Part shown: positions 33,067 to 33,675 of the stretch, one piece after another | How the letters are laid out: every line of letters begins with the position of its first letter | Position numbering within the stretch: position 1 is the first letter of the stretch | NCBI GenBank assembly: GCA_015491995.1 | Contig: WGFY01000010.1 | Span: forward strand, 1 to 33,675 | DNA: 33,675 nucleotides | From: Mesoaciditoga sp. | GTDB taxonomy: Bacteria > Thermotogota > Thermotogae > Mesoaciditogales > Mesoaciditogaceae | Direction: 5' to 3' | Position numbers and translations under genes: made by a program | Notes under the pieces: model-generated | What the model saw: the letters and a program-made list of their open reading frames with translations, nothing else | Told to the model about the DNA's origin: nothing | Databases searched by the model: none

Positions 33067-33675
33067 TCATTTACGAAGAACTTTGTAATGTTCTCGTATC
33101 GCTTCTTCTTTCATTTTCAAGATCTCATTTGTTATCATCGGTTTATACGTATCATCTATCCATGAACTGATGCGAACCGTTTTTCCATAATTGTGACCTG
33201 CTTGAACGGTGAAAGCAATTGGTGATGTTGAGCCTCCATTATATCCGTAGTAGCCATAAAAATCTCCAGCATCAACGCTGTTGGAGTGATTAAAGTCCTG
33301 CCATGCAAACAATTTTACTGTCGCTGGCGGTACGTTATCAAGCAAATATGAACCGTCATCATTTGTACTTGTCACTTGAAGGATCTTGTTGTTGTCATCG
33401 TAAGCCCAAATGATCAAAGGTTCCCAAGAGCTTGTGTAAGTAAGGGCGGCATAAGCGTTGATGAGGCCGTAGCCATAGTACATGTCCTTGCCAACTCCTC
33501 CCAAGTCTATTGTCGTGGAATGAAGTATGGATCTTATGAGAGAGTTACCTGTGATTCCCTTGGAAAGCATTAAAGCAGCCAAAGCGGAAACATGGGGACA
33601 TGCCATGGATGTTCCTTGCATGTACTTGTAAGTATGAGAATACGTGGATGTGGCGTAATACGTGCTGTACACACC
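33067..33675 (-). CDS. subtilisin-like serine protease (S8), C-terminal part
   Basis: The frame is open to the right edge, so at least the first part of the gene, including the catalytic Asp and His, lies outside the window. The visible 200 or so residues contain the catalytic serine motif QGTSMACPHVSALAALMLSK and the typical end of the catalytic domain, DMYYGYGLINAYAAL. A beta-sandwich of the carboxypeptidase-regulatory type follows (NKILQVTSTNDDGSYLLDNV, with PPATVKLFAWQDFNHS), then a short charged tail. Such proteases are exported; the role may be peptide feeding or envelope turnover. It ends with its own terminator. Confidence 0.93.
   Translation of the reverse strand, partial: GVYSTYYATSTYSHTYKYMQGTSMACPHVSALAALMLSKGITGNSLIRSILHSTTIDLGGVGKDMYYGYGLINAYAALTYTSSWEPLIIWAYDDNNKILQVTSTNDDGSYLLDNVPPATVKLFAWQDFNHSNSVDAGDFYGYYGYNGGSTSPIAFTVQAGHNYGKTVRISSWIDDTYKPMITNEILKMKEEAIREHYKVLRK

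Overview
The window looks like chromosomal DNA from a member of the Thermotogota. The DNA is AT-rich, the genes are tightly packed with overlapping stops and starts, and many ribosome binding sites are strong (AGGAGG-type). Many proteins carry signal peptides, and one ends like an outer-membrane beta-barrel. Several enzymes keep the residue numbering known from Thermotoga maritima: the GH4 alpha-glucosidase (C174, H203) and the S-adenosylmethionine decarboxylase (S63, H68, C83). The species cannot be fixed from sequence alone. No tRNA, rRNA or CRISPR array was seen.

Layout. 0-6.1 kb: an envelope and secretion region on the plus strand. It has two paralogous secreted proteins with QW-type alpha/alpha-toroid repeats; the first is broken by an in-frame stop and a later frameshift. 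Between them lie a small lipoprotein and a beta-barrel, and after them another exported protein. The region ends in gene debris and a 74-bp two-hairpin repeat. 6.1-10.9 kb (minus): etfB-etfA-glcD, the gene set of an electron-confurcating lactate dehydrogenase, followed by the GH4 glucosidase aglA. Upstream is a decayed zone (10.9-11.4 kb) with a lactate-racemase-like remnant and a transposase remnant. 11.6-13.7 kb: a promoter, a long leader and a lone family-5 substrate-binding protein. 13.8-17.3 kb: a LysM/M23 endopeptidase and two unrecognised exported or membrane proteins, one cut by an in-frame TGA. 17.3-20.6 kb: the bifunctional NAD(P)HX repair enzyme, facing a minus-strand operon of an XRE-cupin regulator, speD and speE.

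20.7-29.1 kb: a cofactor cluster on the plus strand. It begins with a promoter, a cobalamin riboswitch and an intrinsic terminator. It continues with a probable cobamide-remodelling TIM-barrel protein (CbiR-like), cobS, cobO, an unrecognised 163-residue protein, pncA, pncB, pdxS, a hairpin, pdxT, coaX and a B12-binding radical SAM protein. B12, NAD, PLP and CoA functions are thus strung together, mostly with overlapping ends. 29.2-33.7 kb (minus): a GT4 glycosyltransferase behind a large protein whose C-terminus resembles phosphodiester glycosidases (NAGPA/DUF2233) but which lacks a signal peptide, then the C-terminal part of a subtilisin-like (S8) protease that runs off the window.

The items most worth following are the secreted toroid/barrel locus, the NAGPA-like fusion with its glycosyltransferase, the interrupted reading frames (984, about 1845, 15856, and a T7 run at 21186), and the unusual SD-hairpin-start arrangement before pdxT.
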